Part shown: one piece after another, positions 42,231-52,751 of the stretch
Layout: each line of letters opens with the position of its first letter
How positions within the stretch are numbered: position 1 is the first letter of the stretch
Source: Conchocele bisecta
Taxonomy: Eukaryota > Mollusca > Bivalvia > Lucinida > Thyasiridae
Direction: 5' to 3'
Assembly: GCA_029237695.1 (NCBI GenBank)
Contig: CM055275.1
Location: forward strand, 86,351,903 to 86,415,902
DNA: 64,000 nt
Program-made: the position numbers and the translations under genes
Notes under the pieces: generated by a model
The model's input: the letters and a program-made list of their open reading frames with translations, nothing else
What the model was told of the DNA's origin: nothing
Databases searched by the model: none

Positions 42231-43859
42231 TATGGAAGGGGATATCCGCCACTACATTGCATGCTGCTTCATGACAATGCCGTCGACCATTGTTACATGT
42301 CATCCTGCACTGCGGCTCGTTACTGCTTAATGACAACTCCATCGTGCATTATTACATTTCACATTGCATACCTCGATTGGCTATTTGACATTGTTACATG
42401 TCATCCTGCATCTTAGGTATACAATACAGCTTAATGACAACTCCATCTTGCATTATTACATTGCATATTGCATACCTCGATTGGCTATTTGACATTGTTA
42501 CATGCCATATTCTGCCATGTGTCATTCTGCTTACTGCTTGCTGGGATGCGTATATGACTAAATGAATTCCGCCGAATGAGGCATGCAAGCACGCAGAATG
42601 GCCCATGTCAGAATATGAAATGGCCGAATGAGGGATGCCAGCATCGCAGTAAGCAGTAGGCCGAATGAAACATCGCAAAATGTGCAACGCCCCCTGTTGT
42701 CATAATGGGATGCCAAGTGGCGCTCCAAAATAAGTAGTTACCCCCCTTCATAACCATAATCTCCATTTGCAAACATGAACACTTATTACACCCAGCTGCG
42801 TTAATCTTGTCAATATTGGTCAATGATGCTGAACATGTACACACCCAGCTGCGTTAATCTTGTCAATATTGGTCAATCATTCTGAACATGTACACACCCA
42901 GCTGCGTTAATCTTTTCAATATTGGTCAATAATTCTGAACATGTACACACTCAGCTGCGTTAATCTTGTCAATATTGGTAAATGATGCTGAACATGTACA
43001 CACCCAGCTGCGTTTATCTAGTCAATATTGGTCAATGATTCTGAACATGTACACACCCAGCTGCGTTAATCTTGTCAATAGTGGTCAATCGTTCTGAACA
43101 TTTACACACCCAGCTGCAGTAATCTTGTCAATATTGGTCAATGGTTCTGAACATGTGCACACCCAGCTGCGTTAATATTGTCAATATTGGTCAATGGTTC
43201 AAAACATGTACACACCAAGCTGCATTAATCTTATCATTAGTGGTCAATCGTTCTGAACATGTACACACCCAGCTGCGTTAATCTTGTCAATATTGGTCAA
43301 TGGTTCTGAACATGTACACACTCAGCTGCGTTAATCTACTTATTTTGGAGCGCCACTTGGCGTCATAATGGAAGCGTTCCCATTATGACAACAGGGGGCG
43401 TTGCACATTTTGCGATGTTCCATTCGGCCTACTGCTTACTGCGATGCTGGCATCCCTCATTCGGCCATTTCATATTCTGACATGGGCCATTCTGCGTGCT
43501 TGCATGCGTCATTCGGTGGAATTCATATAGTCATATACGCATCCCAGCAAGCAGTAAGCAGAATGACACATGGCAGAATATGGCATGTAACAATGTCAAA
43601 TAGCCAATCGAGGTATGCAAAATGCAATGTAATAATACAAGATGGAGCTGTCATTAAGCAATATTGTATAGCCAAGATGCAGGATGACATGTAACAATGT
43701 CAAATAGCCAATCGAGGTATGCAATGTGAAATGAAATAATGCACGATGGAGTTGTCATTAATCAGTAACGAGTATCCGCAGTGCAGGATGACGTGTAACA
43801 ATGGTCGATGGCATTGACATGAAGCAGCATGCAATGTAGTGGCGGATATCCCATTCCAT
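42231..43859. mobile_element. Foldback transposon with ~500-bp arms and 53-bp internal array
   Basis: Arms 42231-42735 and 43338-43859 are inverted repeats of high identity, ending ATGGAAGGGGATATCCGCC / GGCGGATATCCCATTCCAT. The 7-bp TACCAGT flanks both sides (42224-42230, 43860-43866), and joining the flanks restores a satellite unit. Arms contain a duplicated ~110-bp block (CCTCGATTGGCTATTTGACA). The loop is mostly a 53-bp tandem array. No transposase; the 97-codon frames in each arm are mirror images. Frame structure fits a non-autonomous foldback element. Confidence 0.93.
42786..43336 (+). repeat. 53-bp tandem array inside the foldback
   Basis: Ten copies of a 53-bp unit with CCCAGCTGCGTTAATCTTGT and CAATATTGGTCAAT, first at 42791, 42844, 42897. 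The GCGTTAATCTTG.CAATATT core also occurs at the F5 end near 44145, so unit and F5 may share ancestry. Confidence 0.93.
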
Positions 43860-43866
43860 TACCAGT

Positions 43867-44137
43867 GACATATCGCAAATTCCAACAACTGATATCGTTG
43901 TTAACTAAGAAAATTGAACAGTTATCCGTCTATTTGTCATCCCTCCAGCTTTTTACAACGTTCAGCAGCATTTACCAGCGACCTGTAGCAAATTCCGACA
44001 ACTAACATCGCTATTATAACGTACAACACAACGTACAGTCATTTGTTTTATCAGTCATGCTTCTTAAAATGTTCAGCACGTACCAGTGACAATTTCAACA
44101 ACCGATGTCGCTACTAAACACGTTTGACAGTTTAACG
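43867..44137. repeat. Diverged 102-bp satellite units
   Basis: Two to three units: GCAAATTCCAACAACTGATA, CATCCCTCCAGCTTTTTACA ACGTTCAGCAG and CATGCTTCTTAAAATGTTCAG follow the satellite order. They show the old array extended to here before the insertions. Confidence 0.7.
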
Positions 44138-44590
44138 CCACCGCCTGCGTTAATCTTGCCAATATTTATAAATTTCTTCATTATAAAATACTTGAATATT
44201 GTGCTTGAAAGCAAACAGCTTGAATGGCTGAGTCTGAGCTGCGCTACAGCTCAGGCACCGCCAATCAAACTGATTGATTCCGCGTTGATATTGCCGATAA
44301 ATGTTCCGAAACGATGACACCTGGGGCCCGTTTCCCTAAACTTTGTACGATAAAAATGTTCGTTAGTACGCAATTATGATAGTCTGTAAACTTTACATTA
44401 ACAATATTTTCTTATAAACAATTGCTGGATTTACATTTGTTGAGCATAAACTGCATATGCAGCCTATGCTCAATAAATGTAAATCCATCATTTGAAATTT
44501 CCAGACGATGCTGAATTTGCACTTACGAACCTTTTAGTCGTACGATGCTTAGTGAATCGGTCCCCAGGGCAAGATTAACGCTGGTCGTGG
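44138..44590. mobile_element. F5 element with nested F2
   Basis: Ends CCACCGCCTGCGTTAATCTTGCC and GGCAAGATTAACG..GTCGTGG are imperfect inverted repeats. The right part is interrupted by F2 at 44320-44568. The palindrome CAGCTTGAATGGCTGAGTCT..CAGGCACCGCCAATCAAACT is internal. Confidence 0.65.
44320..44568. mobile_element. F2 hairpin MITE nested in F5
   Basis: CCTGGGGCCCGTTTCCCTAA at the left, TTAGTGAATCGGTCCCCAGG at the right, with GCATATGCAGCCTATGCTCA inside. Same structure as 12055-12305. Confidence 0.87.
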
Positions 44591-44911
44591 CTTACGTCAA
44601 TTTATCATCTACACTGCTTCCAACAACGGCCTGATAATATCCACCAGTGACATGCAGGAAATTTACACAACTGATATCGTTGTTGACAAGTTGAACACTT
44701 TATTTCCCATTATAACGTTCCTGGTTAGAAGAATATGCGTGTTAAGGAAGTTTAATATGATACTAATCGTTGAAGTACATAATTATGCAGCCCGTCAAGG
44801 GAAAATGGACCAGTTGGGGGAGTTTTTCCCACTAAGTCATTATTGGCATCGTAGCATGAAGAACTTGTGGCATCATAGTTAATTTTCTTTGCATCTGGTT
44901 GCAAAGTGGTT
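44591..44911. other. Last diverged satellite unit and spacer
   Basis: CTGCTTCCAACAACGGCCTG..ACCAGTGACATGCAGGAAAT..CTGATATCGTTGTTGACAA follows satellite order to about 44715. The remainder shows no gene; a 76-codon frame is unsupported. Confidence 0.55.
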
Positions 44912-45118
44912 TCATCTGTAGACTTTTCTTTTTAACAAGTGTGTTCTTTCGTATCGTAGTAACGCATCTTGTCTGCTACACTGCGTTCCACAAACTCGGC
45001 ACTTGTGTATAACTTCTCCCCCGTGGACCGTCCGCTGGTGACGTACTAATTCCTTATTGTATTTGAATCTTCTCACACATATTTCGCAGGTGTTCCCCGT
45101 ATGTGTAGTGCTATCCAT
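44912..45118 (-). pseudogene. C2H2 zinc-finger fragment
   Basis: ATG at 45116-45118 gives 68 codons. The first finger CEICVRRFKYNKELVRHQRTVH is complete (C-x2-C-x12-H-x4-H; written here as 22 residues split as CEICVRRFKYNK and ELVRHQRTVH). In the second, CRVCGTQC..LLRYERTH, the first zinc-binding His is Tyr. A TTTTTCCAG acceptor lies 4 bases upstream of the ATG, so it may be a terminal exon. With only one intact finger and no regulatory partner domain it is either a fragment of a longer zinc-finger gene or a relic. Confidence 0.5.
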
Positions 45119-47509
45119 TGTTCTGGAAAAATGGAGATAATCACTTTAAATATTATGGACAATATCACGTCGCATCAGGACACATTCAGAAAACCGTATA
45201 ATGTAAATGAGCGCATACAATACTATATCTATTGTATGCTCTCCTACATTACATAGTATTCAATCGTATTACATTTTATAACACTTAATCATTAAAGTAT
45301 ACATTAATCGGCGACAATACTATTAAATATGGTCTTTTCGATATGCAAAACTGATAAAACCCAGCGACGTTTTTATTCTTGACTGAAGCACTGAATATCC
45401 GATATAATAATCCGTCAGCGAAACCTTACCTGAGAAATGTACTTTTAGACGGTATTGCATAGTATATGTACGATTATTCGATGATAATGGCTCGACGGTA
45501 TATGAAGTCATTAACTGCCGTTTACGTATTTTTCTGTCAATAATTCGAATGCATTTCAAACAAACTGATTAGTTCACCTGTTCAAAAATAAGTAACATAA
45601 TGTAGCAATGTATAGCTATGTGGTAACCGGTCTCTCGCCACCTACATACTGAAGAGTGACCAGGTGTATTAAAAGCGTTGTTTGCTATCGCGAATGTAAA
45701 CCGGTTAAACTTGTCTGCTAAAACACACATTTACATGAATCTCTTACCTGTAAAACACTGCCGATAAGTCGTCAGCTAATAAATACTGTGTATCTCTTAA
45801 ACCCGAATATCGGTAATAAATCGTCTGCTGTTCTATAAATAAACTTTCGACCTGTACTGTTCGCCTTTTGCTTCGATAATGATGATTACACATCGACTCC
45901 ATTATTGGTCAGAGGTTGGTAAGTGAGTTGAACACCCCTGCAGACAATAGAAAGGTTTGCATCTATATGCAAATCTGGGCACGAAATAGTTCGTGCTTCA
46001 CGGTCAACCACACACGCTGTGCAGCTATGGTCATTTGGTGACAAGCTGAATACCTGCTGAGAAAAGGGACCTTACGACGGCGATCGTAGCCCACATCAGT
46101 CTACACATTTGCGCAATTTGATCAGGGGATACGTTGGTCGCAATTCAAGCAATTAAAGTTATTATTGTCACCGACTAGCAGAATTTGATCAATATACCGA
46201 CCGAATAACTACAAATGGTGGTGAGAATCTGTACTGGTCACTCATACATGTAATGTACATACATTTTTGTATCAACCAGCGACCCAAGCGAGTAACGAGA
46301 ATCAGATTGGTGCAGCCTGGATATACATGTATTTTTACTAAAGGGTTTTGTTAATCCACTGGGAATTGGAAAAAATAACCAGGAGACACGAATTAGACAG
46401 ACAACACATTCCAATTAAACACGTCCTTAATTCCGAGAGGTATGAATTAAAGACGGCCGATGTTTATGTTTTCCGTCTCCAGGGACTGTCCACACAAGTT
46501 CCCACTCCACCTGCCACTTTACTCAGACAAGGAATATATGCAGTGAAATTTCAATCGTTGGCATTCATTTTGCCGATTCGGACATCTTGGTTGAGCTATC
46601 TAATGGATAAATGGATGATGATAAACGAAGACACGAATCTCACTTGTAATCGGGTTGCGGGGACAAACCTGTGTCAGTAGCTGACGTATTGACGAAATAT
46701 GTTAACATAAAGACTCACGGAAGATATGACTAAAGTGTAATAAATGTAGAACATTGTAAAAAATGAAAACATATATTCATACCTGGCGAATCTCCATGTT
46801 TCTGTTTACATTAGTACATGGAATATATCCGAGGGGTGTTCAGTAAATCGTAGGAATGTGCTATAAATCGATGCTCTCTGGTGAAGTGGTATGTGTTCAC
46901 ATCACTCAGCAACCATTTATACATACATGTAATACACATATTGGTATAGTTTCATAACTGTGGTGTGGATAGCGATTGGCTTACACAAACGTTATATTCT
47001 GTATTCAGACAATAGAATAAACTACATTAGTCGTCAGTTGCACACAAAACTAGCTTTCGCAGCGCTTGTTTTCTTTTCAGTATAATAATTATATTATTTT
47101 TTATCAACACCGATCAAGGGTCTTACGCATTACAAAATAGTTCTAACAACTTAGCTTGATCGCCTTTTCAGTGTGATAAATATTTTCGTAGTCTAAGGGT
47201 GCGACGATTAACCACCGTACACGATTATTTGCGATTCGTAACTCCATGGTTCGGTGTACTAGTACAATATTCAGTTTCGGCTTCCATTCTCAGAAATCTG
47301 TATTTGTAATTTTTGGTTTTCCAAAAAACTATTTTTCACTCAACATTTTCGGCCCCCCCCCCCCCCACACAATATCAATTGGGCTCAGAACAAGCACTCG
47401 TGATACTTTATAGTGTTTATTCGCGGCTCGGTGTTCCATGGGCACATGCAGGTTGTTCATTAGGCGGCAGTAACTATTTCATATTGGAGAAAGTGACAGT
47501 TATGAACGC
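45119..47509. other. Long gene-poor stretch before the gap
   Basis: I find no supported gene. A 110-codon + frame at 46348-46680 (begins LIHWELEKITRRHEL, ends AGTNLCQ) lacks known motifs and splice sites. ATACAATACTATATCTATTG..CATAGTATT near 45205-45250 is an imperfect palindrome. A C13 run sits at 47352-47366, close to the gap. Confidence 0.45.
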
Positions 47510-48009
47510 NNNNNNNNNNNNNNNNNNNNNNNNNNNNNNNNNNNNNNNNNNNNNNNNNNNNNNNNNNNNNNNNNNNNNNNNNNNNNNNNNNNNNNNNNNN
47601 NNNNNNNNNNNNNNNNNNNNNNNNNNNNNNNNNNNNNNNNNNNNNNNNNNNNNNNNNNNNNNNNNNNNNNNNNNNNNNNNNNNNNNNNNNNNNNNNNNNN
47701 NNNNNNNNNNNNNNNNNNNNNNNNNNNNNNNNNNNNNNNNNNNNNNNNNNNNNNNNNNNNNNNNNNNNNNNNNNNNNNNNNNNNNNNNNNNNNNNNNNNN
47801 NNNNNNNNNNNNNNNNNNNNNNNNNNNNNNNNNNNNNNNNNNNNNNNNNNNNNNNNNNNNNNNNNNNNNNNNNNNNNNNNNNNNNNNNNNNNNNNNNNNN
47901 NNNNNNNNNNNNNNNNNNNNNNNNNNNNNNNNNNNNNNNNNNNNNNNNNNNNNNNNNNNNNNNNNNNNNNNNNNNNNNNNNNNNNNNNNNNNNNNNNNNN
48001 NNNNNNNNN
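47510..48009. other. Assembly gap (500 N)
   Basis: Exactly 500 unknown bases, a conventional scaffold-gap length, so the true size is unknown. The frame 47313-48029 that runs through it is meaningless. Confidence 0.99.
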
Positions 48010-48220
48010 ACTGGGCCAGTGAAAAATAACCCTACAGACTGGCTATATGAGATGTATTATTCGGGCCAGAACTCTTCTGCTTGGGGTCAGTGGTTTGAAA
48101 AGCGTGTTGTGAAGACTGGAACGCTCCTTTGAGATTAGAATGTAGGTCACCTTGGGCAGACGTATAATTTATATGCAGTGTGCTAAAACCATTTTCATTG
48201 CCAAAAGCAATGCAACTCAC

Positions 48221-49349
48221 CTTTCCACGAATGACAACCATTTCTTGTCTGCTATAAATCTTTGACTGCCCTCTGTAGCACTAGGACCTAGCTCATCCCC
48301 CAATGTTTCTGTGTGAACTAGTGCAATCTCTGTGATATCTGGGTGATCACTTCTTGGACTTTCCTCTGTCTCGGTGCGGCCCTGTGTATCGCTTCTTGGA
48401 CTTTCCTCTGATGTCTCGGTGCGGCCCTGTGCATCACTTCTTGGACTTTCCCCTGTCTCGGTGCGGCCCTGTGTATCACTTCTTGGACTTTCCCCTGTCT
48501 CGGTGCGGTCCTGTGTATCGCTTCTTGGACTTTCCTCTGTCTCGGTGCGGCCCTGTGTATCACTTCTTGGACTTTCCTCTGTCTCGGTGCGGCCCTGTGC
48601 ATCACTTCTTGGACTTTCCCCTGTCTCGGTGCGGCCCTGTGTATCGCTTCTTGGACTTTCCTCTGTCTCGGTGCGGCCCTGTGTATCGCTTCTTGAACTT
48701 TCCTCTGTCTCGGTGCGGCCCTGTGTATCGCTTCTTGGACTTTCCTCTGTCTCGGTGCGGCCCTGTGTATCACTTCTTGGACTTTCCTCTGTCTCGGTGC
48801 GGTCCTGTGTATCGCTTCTTGTACTTTCCTCTGATGTCTCGGTGCGGCCCTGTGTATCGCTTCTTGGATTTTCCTCTGTCTCGGTGCGGCCCTGTGTATC
48901 GCTTCTTGGACTTTCCTCTGTCTCGGTGCGGCCCTGTGTATCGCTTCTTGGACTTTCCTCTGTCTCGGTGCGGCCCTGTGTATCACTTCTTGGACTTTCC
49001 TCTGTCTCGGTGCGGTCCTGTGTATCGCTTCTTGGACTTTCCTCTGATGTCTCGGTGCGGCCCTGTGTATCGCTTCTTGGGCTTTCCTCTGATGTCTCAG
49101 TGAGGCCCTGTGTATCGCTTCTTGGACTTTCCCCTGTCTCGGAGCTGCCCTGTGTATCGCTTCTTGGACTTGGACTTTCCTCTGATGACTCAGTGCGGCC
49201 CTGTGTATCATTTCTTGGACTTTCCTCCGTCTCGGTGCGGCCCTGTGTATCGCTTCTTGGACTTTGACTTTTCTTAGACGTCTCGGTGTAGCGCTGTATA
49301 CCACCTCTTGGACATTGGTTCTCTGATGTATCACGGTTACGGCATTCAG
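48221..49349 (-). CDS. Exon candidate coding for a 14-residue tandem repeat
   Basis: On the minus strand a good acceptor (CAATATTTTTTGTTTAG, AG at 49351-49350) and a strong donor (GAAAG|GTGAGT) bound a fully open 1129-bp stretch. In the favoured frame it encodes about 20 copies of SPRSDTQGRTETEE, a highly hydrophilic, acidic/arginine-rich, low-complexity segment, preceded by AECRNRDTSENQC and followed by a non-repetitive tail ending DKKWLSFVE. The frame extends upstream to 49509 through repeat-derived intron-like DNA. Because the 42-bp unit is divisible by three, other frames on both strands are open too. Entry is phase 1, exit phase 2; partner exons were not found. Function unknown; a disordered linker is the safest description. 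Confidence 0.5.
48345..49275. repeat. 42-bp coding minisatellite
   Basis: About 21 copies of a 42-bp unit (TCTCGGTGCGGCCCTGTGTA plus TCGCTTCTTGGACTTTCCTC), some 45 bp by insertion of GAT GTC-type codons. Substitutions keep the frame, and every length change is a multiple of three. Confidence 0.95.
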
Positions 49350-49439
49350 CTAAACAAAAAATATTGTGCAGTTGAAATTCGAATTGGATGTCGGTGACAC
49401 TACATACATGTGCCGGATATAGAAAATCTGTCATGAGTG

Positions 49440-49900
49440 GTAGTTCATTATTATATTTATAGCAAGTGTTGTCAGAAGACAACGAAGCTCGCCTGCTGAT
49501 AGCCATCAAATCATAGGTGCATAGTATAACCTTCTCGGTTAAGTTCTCGAGATGGGCAGTTTTCTAAGTCATGACCTTGACCTTGGGGTCGGGGCGGTGG
49601 AACATAATGTGGCACAGTAATGTGCACATTTGTGTTCTGAATGCACGAGAGAAATTTGAAATCATTCCATGGAGGGAAACAGAAATTATAGGCAATTGAC
49701 AAGGTTAAGTTTTCGAGACTGGCAGTTTTCTAAGTCGTGATCTTGAGGTCGGGGCGGTTGAACATAATGTGGCACAGTAATGTGCACATTTATGTTCTGA
49801 ATGCACGAGAGAAATTTGAAATCATTCCGAGGAGGGAAACAGAGAATATAGGCAATTGACGAGGTTAAGTTTCGATGTGGACGCCTGGGGTATACCATTA
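49440..49900. repeat. Two-copy ~166-bp tandem repeat and linked element
   Basis: GGCAGTTTTCTAAGTC begins at 49554 and 49720, and CATAATGTGGCACAGTAATG follows in each; spacing is about 166 bp. Preceding CAGAAGACAACGAAGCTCGC (49473) recurs as CAGAAGACAACGATGCTCGC at 51652, so both belong to one dispersed family. Confidence 0.75.
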
Positions 49901-51105
49901 GTTCTTCCTGCACTTTCATGCAGGCGAGCTAATAACGAGTTTACAGAGTTCTGCTGAGTTGCTTATGAACTCGGCAAACAAGTTCCATAAATATAATGAT
50001 GAACCATCATAAATTTTACAGAAATTAAATACCAAGATAATGCATTTGTTCTCATGAATGGTAGCCATTTGCAAATAAAAGCATCCTGTAAAGTAACTAT
50101 ACGACAGATTTTTAACATTTCTAGCTTTTTGTAGGCGGCCATCTTGGATTTATGATTTCTTACATAAGATCAGCAACATTAGAAATAAATACTAGGAGGG
50201 GCCATTACTATACAAACAAGAGTGCCTTAAGTCAAAAAAGTACGCCCGTCGAATATGGGCCAGACAGCGAAGATACAGAAAATAATGCCAAGTTAAAAAG
50301 GTGATATTTTTGTTAAAAAATATTTTTTGATTTTTTTGCGGCATAAAAACACCAAGGTGCACATGTTCAATATGTGTAGAATGTGTGTATATAGTTTCAG
50401 ATCGATCGACTCAACGGTTCCAGAGGAGTTGTGTACACAAACTATGCAGTTTATCTGTCCTCCACCCGCCAGTCGTTCGGTAAAACATAATACGTACCGT
50501 TTTTATAAAATGGTCGTATAATAACAAAACACATGTATAGTTTGAGGAGATGTGCAGTAGTTAAGATATAACCACATCGCTGTAAAACCGTAACTACAAT
50601 GCCGATGCCAGTAGGAATACAAAAGCCCACCACATTCTTCTAGCAGTCAAGCTAAAAATACATGTATGTACTTACACAATGCCCATTCAATGTCAGCCAG
50701 AAGGCACTGCACAGTTTTCAATTGCTTTTTCTTTGTCAGCAAGGCTGAAATGAAAGTAATTTATGGCACAAAATATAATCACATAAGGCCAGAAAAATCT
50801 CAACGCGTCAACACATTTTATCGTCATATGAATTTGCATAATTTGGACCGAAAATTTCTCATTCTGTGTTATTTCGGTCAATGTTTTTCACATGCTACAT
50901 AATCTCCAGCTCGATAACTATATACAGGCAATTTATTTTGTATGTTGTTCACATTCATTAAAGCTACTGTCCTGCATATGTGTCGCAGTTTTTCAATATT
51001 TTGTTTTTGATCTACAAATGTTTTACCGGTCAATATCAATTGATTGTACCAGTTTATTCCATTAAATTTTAGTCGATTTGGACGTTTTGTCATTGTTTTT
51101 AAAAC
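49901..51105. other. Intergenic or intronic, repeat fragments
   Basis: CAAGAGTGCCTTAAGTC..TACGCCCGTCGAATATG at 50216-50255 is the end of the element seen at 54237. Around 50900-51090 open minus frames look repeat-derived. No gene is supported. Confidence 0.45.
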
Positions 51106-51612
51106 AAGAGGGCCATGATGGCCCTAATTCGCTCACCTGACTCCATGAACACCAGAGGAGAATGTGACATTGAGTTCATGTGTTTTAAAAAAATTGTGCT
51201 ATTTTTAGATGGCGGTCATCTTGGATTAAGCGACGACTCATTTTACAAAATCTGAAAATGCTTCACCCAAGGATCTTAACTTCCTATGAAGTTTGGCCAG
51301 CATCGGCCATGTGGTTCCTGAGAAAAAGACGTTCAAAATCTTGAATAAATGGACCTTTTGGTGGCCATCATGGATGACATAATCATCCGATTCCGACAAA
51401 TATTGCACCAGAGCAATCGCTTCATCGATACCTTCAATTTGATATATGGCATGAGCATATTCGGTCAAAAATAAAATTTGACCCCAATTTGACCATGAAG
51501 TTTAGTGACTATAGACCCAATGGTTACCGAGGAGAAGACGTTTGAAAATGTTCACGGACGACGGACACATTGCGGTAACAATAGCTCACATGAGCTTCGC
51601 TCAGGTGAGCTA
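51106..51612. mobile_element. Hairpin-ended element, internally deleted copy
   Basis: Starts AAGAGGGCCATGATGGCCCT and ends GAGCTTCGCTCAGGTGAGCT, each able to form a short hairpin. It is 507 bp; the 1.16-kb copy at 57576-58733 shares both ends but has about 650 bp more in the middle. ORFs inside (76 codons) are shared by both copies only in part. Confidence 0.8.
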
Positions 51613-51639
51613 AAAATGACAGGGGCGATGATTGTTCAC

Positions 51640-51990
51640 AACAAGAGTTGACAGAAGACAACGATGCTCGCCTGTTGGCAGCCAGGAATAAGTTGGTGCC
51701 AACGTTAAGTTCGTGACACACTAAGATTGGGACCTTCACCTTGTGGGTTAGAGAATGTGGAGGGTGGTGCATTGGTCATTGCATGATCAGGACCCTCAGA
51801 GAAAGGCATATGCGAAATATCAAGAAGTTGTGTGAAAGGAAACAAAACACTATCATGGGTGAGACAAAAATTAGCACAGGACTGGTCCTGTACAATTTCC
51901 TGTGAAAATAACGTGTCTCGGTTTTGCAATTGTTTGATGGTTGTTCGTGTTTGTTGGTCCTGTATATTTTTTCTTTGGTCATAACAAGCT
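51640..51990. repeat. Dispersed repeat related to 49440-49560
   Basis: CAAGAGTTGACAGAAGACAA..GCTCGCCTGTTGGCAGCC matches 49465-49505. The 74-82 codon minus frames here are not supported as genes. Confidence 0.55.
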
Positions 51991-51997
51991 AGACATC

Positions 51998-52152
51998 AAG
52001 AATAAGGTCGGGTTTTTTTTGTTGCTTTTTTTGTAACCAGACACTGGGGTTGAGTGTCCATGACACTATGAGGTTTATCAGTGAGTTACAGACAGGACTC
52101 GTGGCTGATGAATTTGTGCAAGTTTGAATGCTGAAGCTCTAGCAATTCAAAA
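51998..52152 (+). repeat. ~150-bp direct repeat, copy 1
   Basis: AATAAGGTCGGG to CTAGCAATTCAAAACAA is nearly identical to 52479-52633 (one base difference in CAGACA.TGGGG and one T in the run). The intervening 330 bases are single copy. Confidence 0.9.
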
Positions 52153-52478
52153 CAAGCATGGTATGGTACCACCCAAGGAACACAAAACATTGAAAACCAT
52201 GAACATAAACAACAGGGCTCAAGCTAGACATCAAGAATAGGGAGAAGTTGGTCAAAACTTGGGAGAGGAGAAGTTTGACTGCCTGAGCAGAATATGATGC
52301 ATTTAATGTATATAAATAGTGAACAACTTCTCCCTAAGTCAAAATAGAAGTTGGCAGTTTAGGGAGACTATTTCGCCCTAGTCGCCCTCTCGCTTGAGCC
52401 CCAAAACAAGAAAATAATAACACAAATTGATGGATGCACTCTGAAGCAAAAAAATGTATACCTGTGTTTACTGAAAAA

Positions 52479-52633
52479 ATAAGGTCGGGTTTTTTTTTGT
52501 TGCTTTTTTTGTAACCAGACAATGGGGTTGAGTGTCCATGACACTATGAGGTTTATCAGCGAGTTACAGACAGGACTCGTGGCTGATGAATTTGTGCAAG
52601 TTTGAATGCTGAAGCTCTAGCAATTCAAAACAA
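52479..52633 (+). repeat. ~150-bp direct repeat, copy 2
   Basis: See 51998-52152. Near identity implies a recent duplication or insertion event. Confidence 0.9.
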
Positions 52634-52751
52634 ATTGTGGTTGCTGCCAGCCCACCGACTCGTCCATCTTTCATCTATCCAGTGATCAGGATATTTTTCA
52701 AAAAAGTGTTCAACCTTAACTGGGCCACCCTGTAGAAACGATTAAAATACA

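Noticed and set aside
42394..43694. Paired 97-codon ORFs on opposite strands
   Set aside because: Mirror images from the two arms of the foldback element, with no known domain.
46348..46680. 110-codon + ORF
   Set aside because: No domain, no splice sites, no ATG-centred context that stands out; kept only as a note in the gene-poor stretch.
47313..48029. 238-codon ORF
   Set aside because: Runs through 500 N.
48374..49267. 297- and 249-codon + strand ORFs opposite the repeat exon
   Set aside because: Shadow frames of the 42-bp repeat; splice sites support the minus strand.
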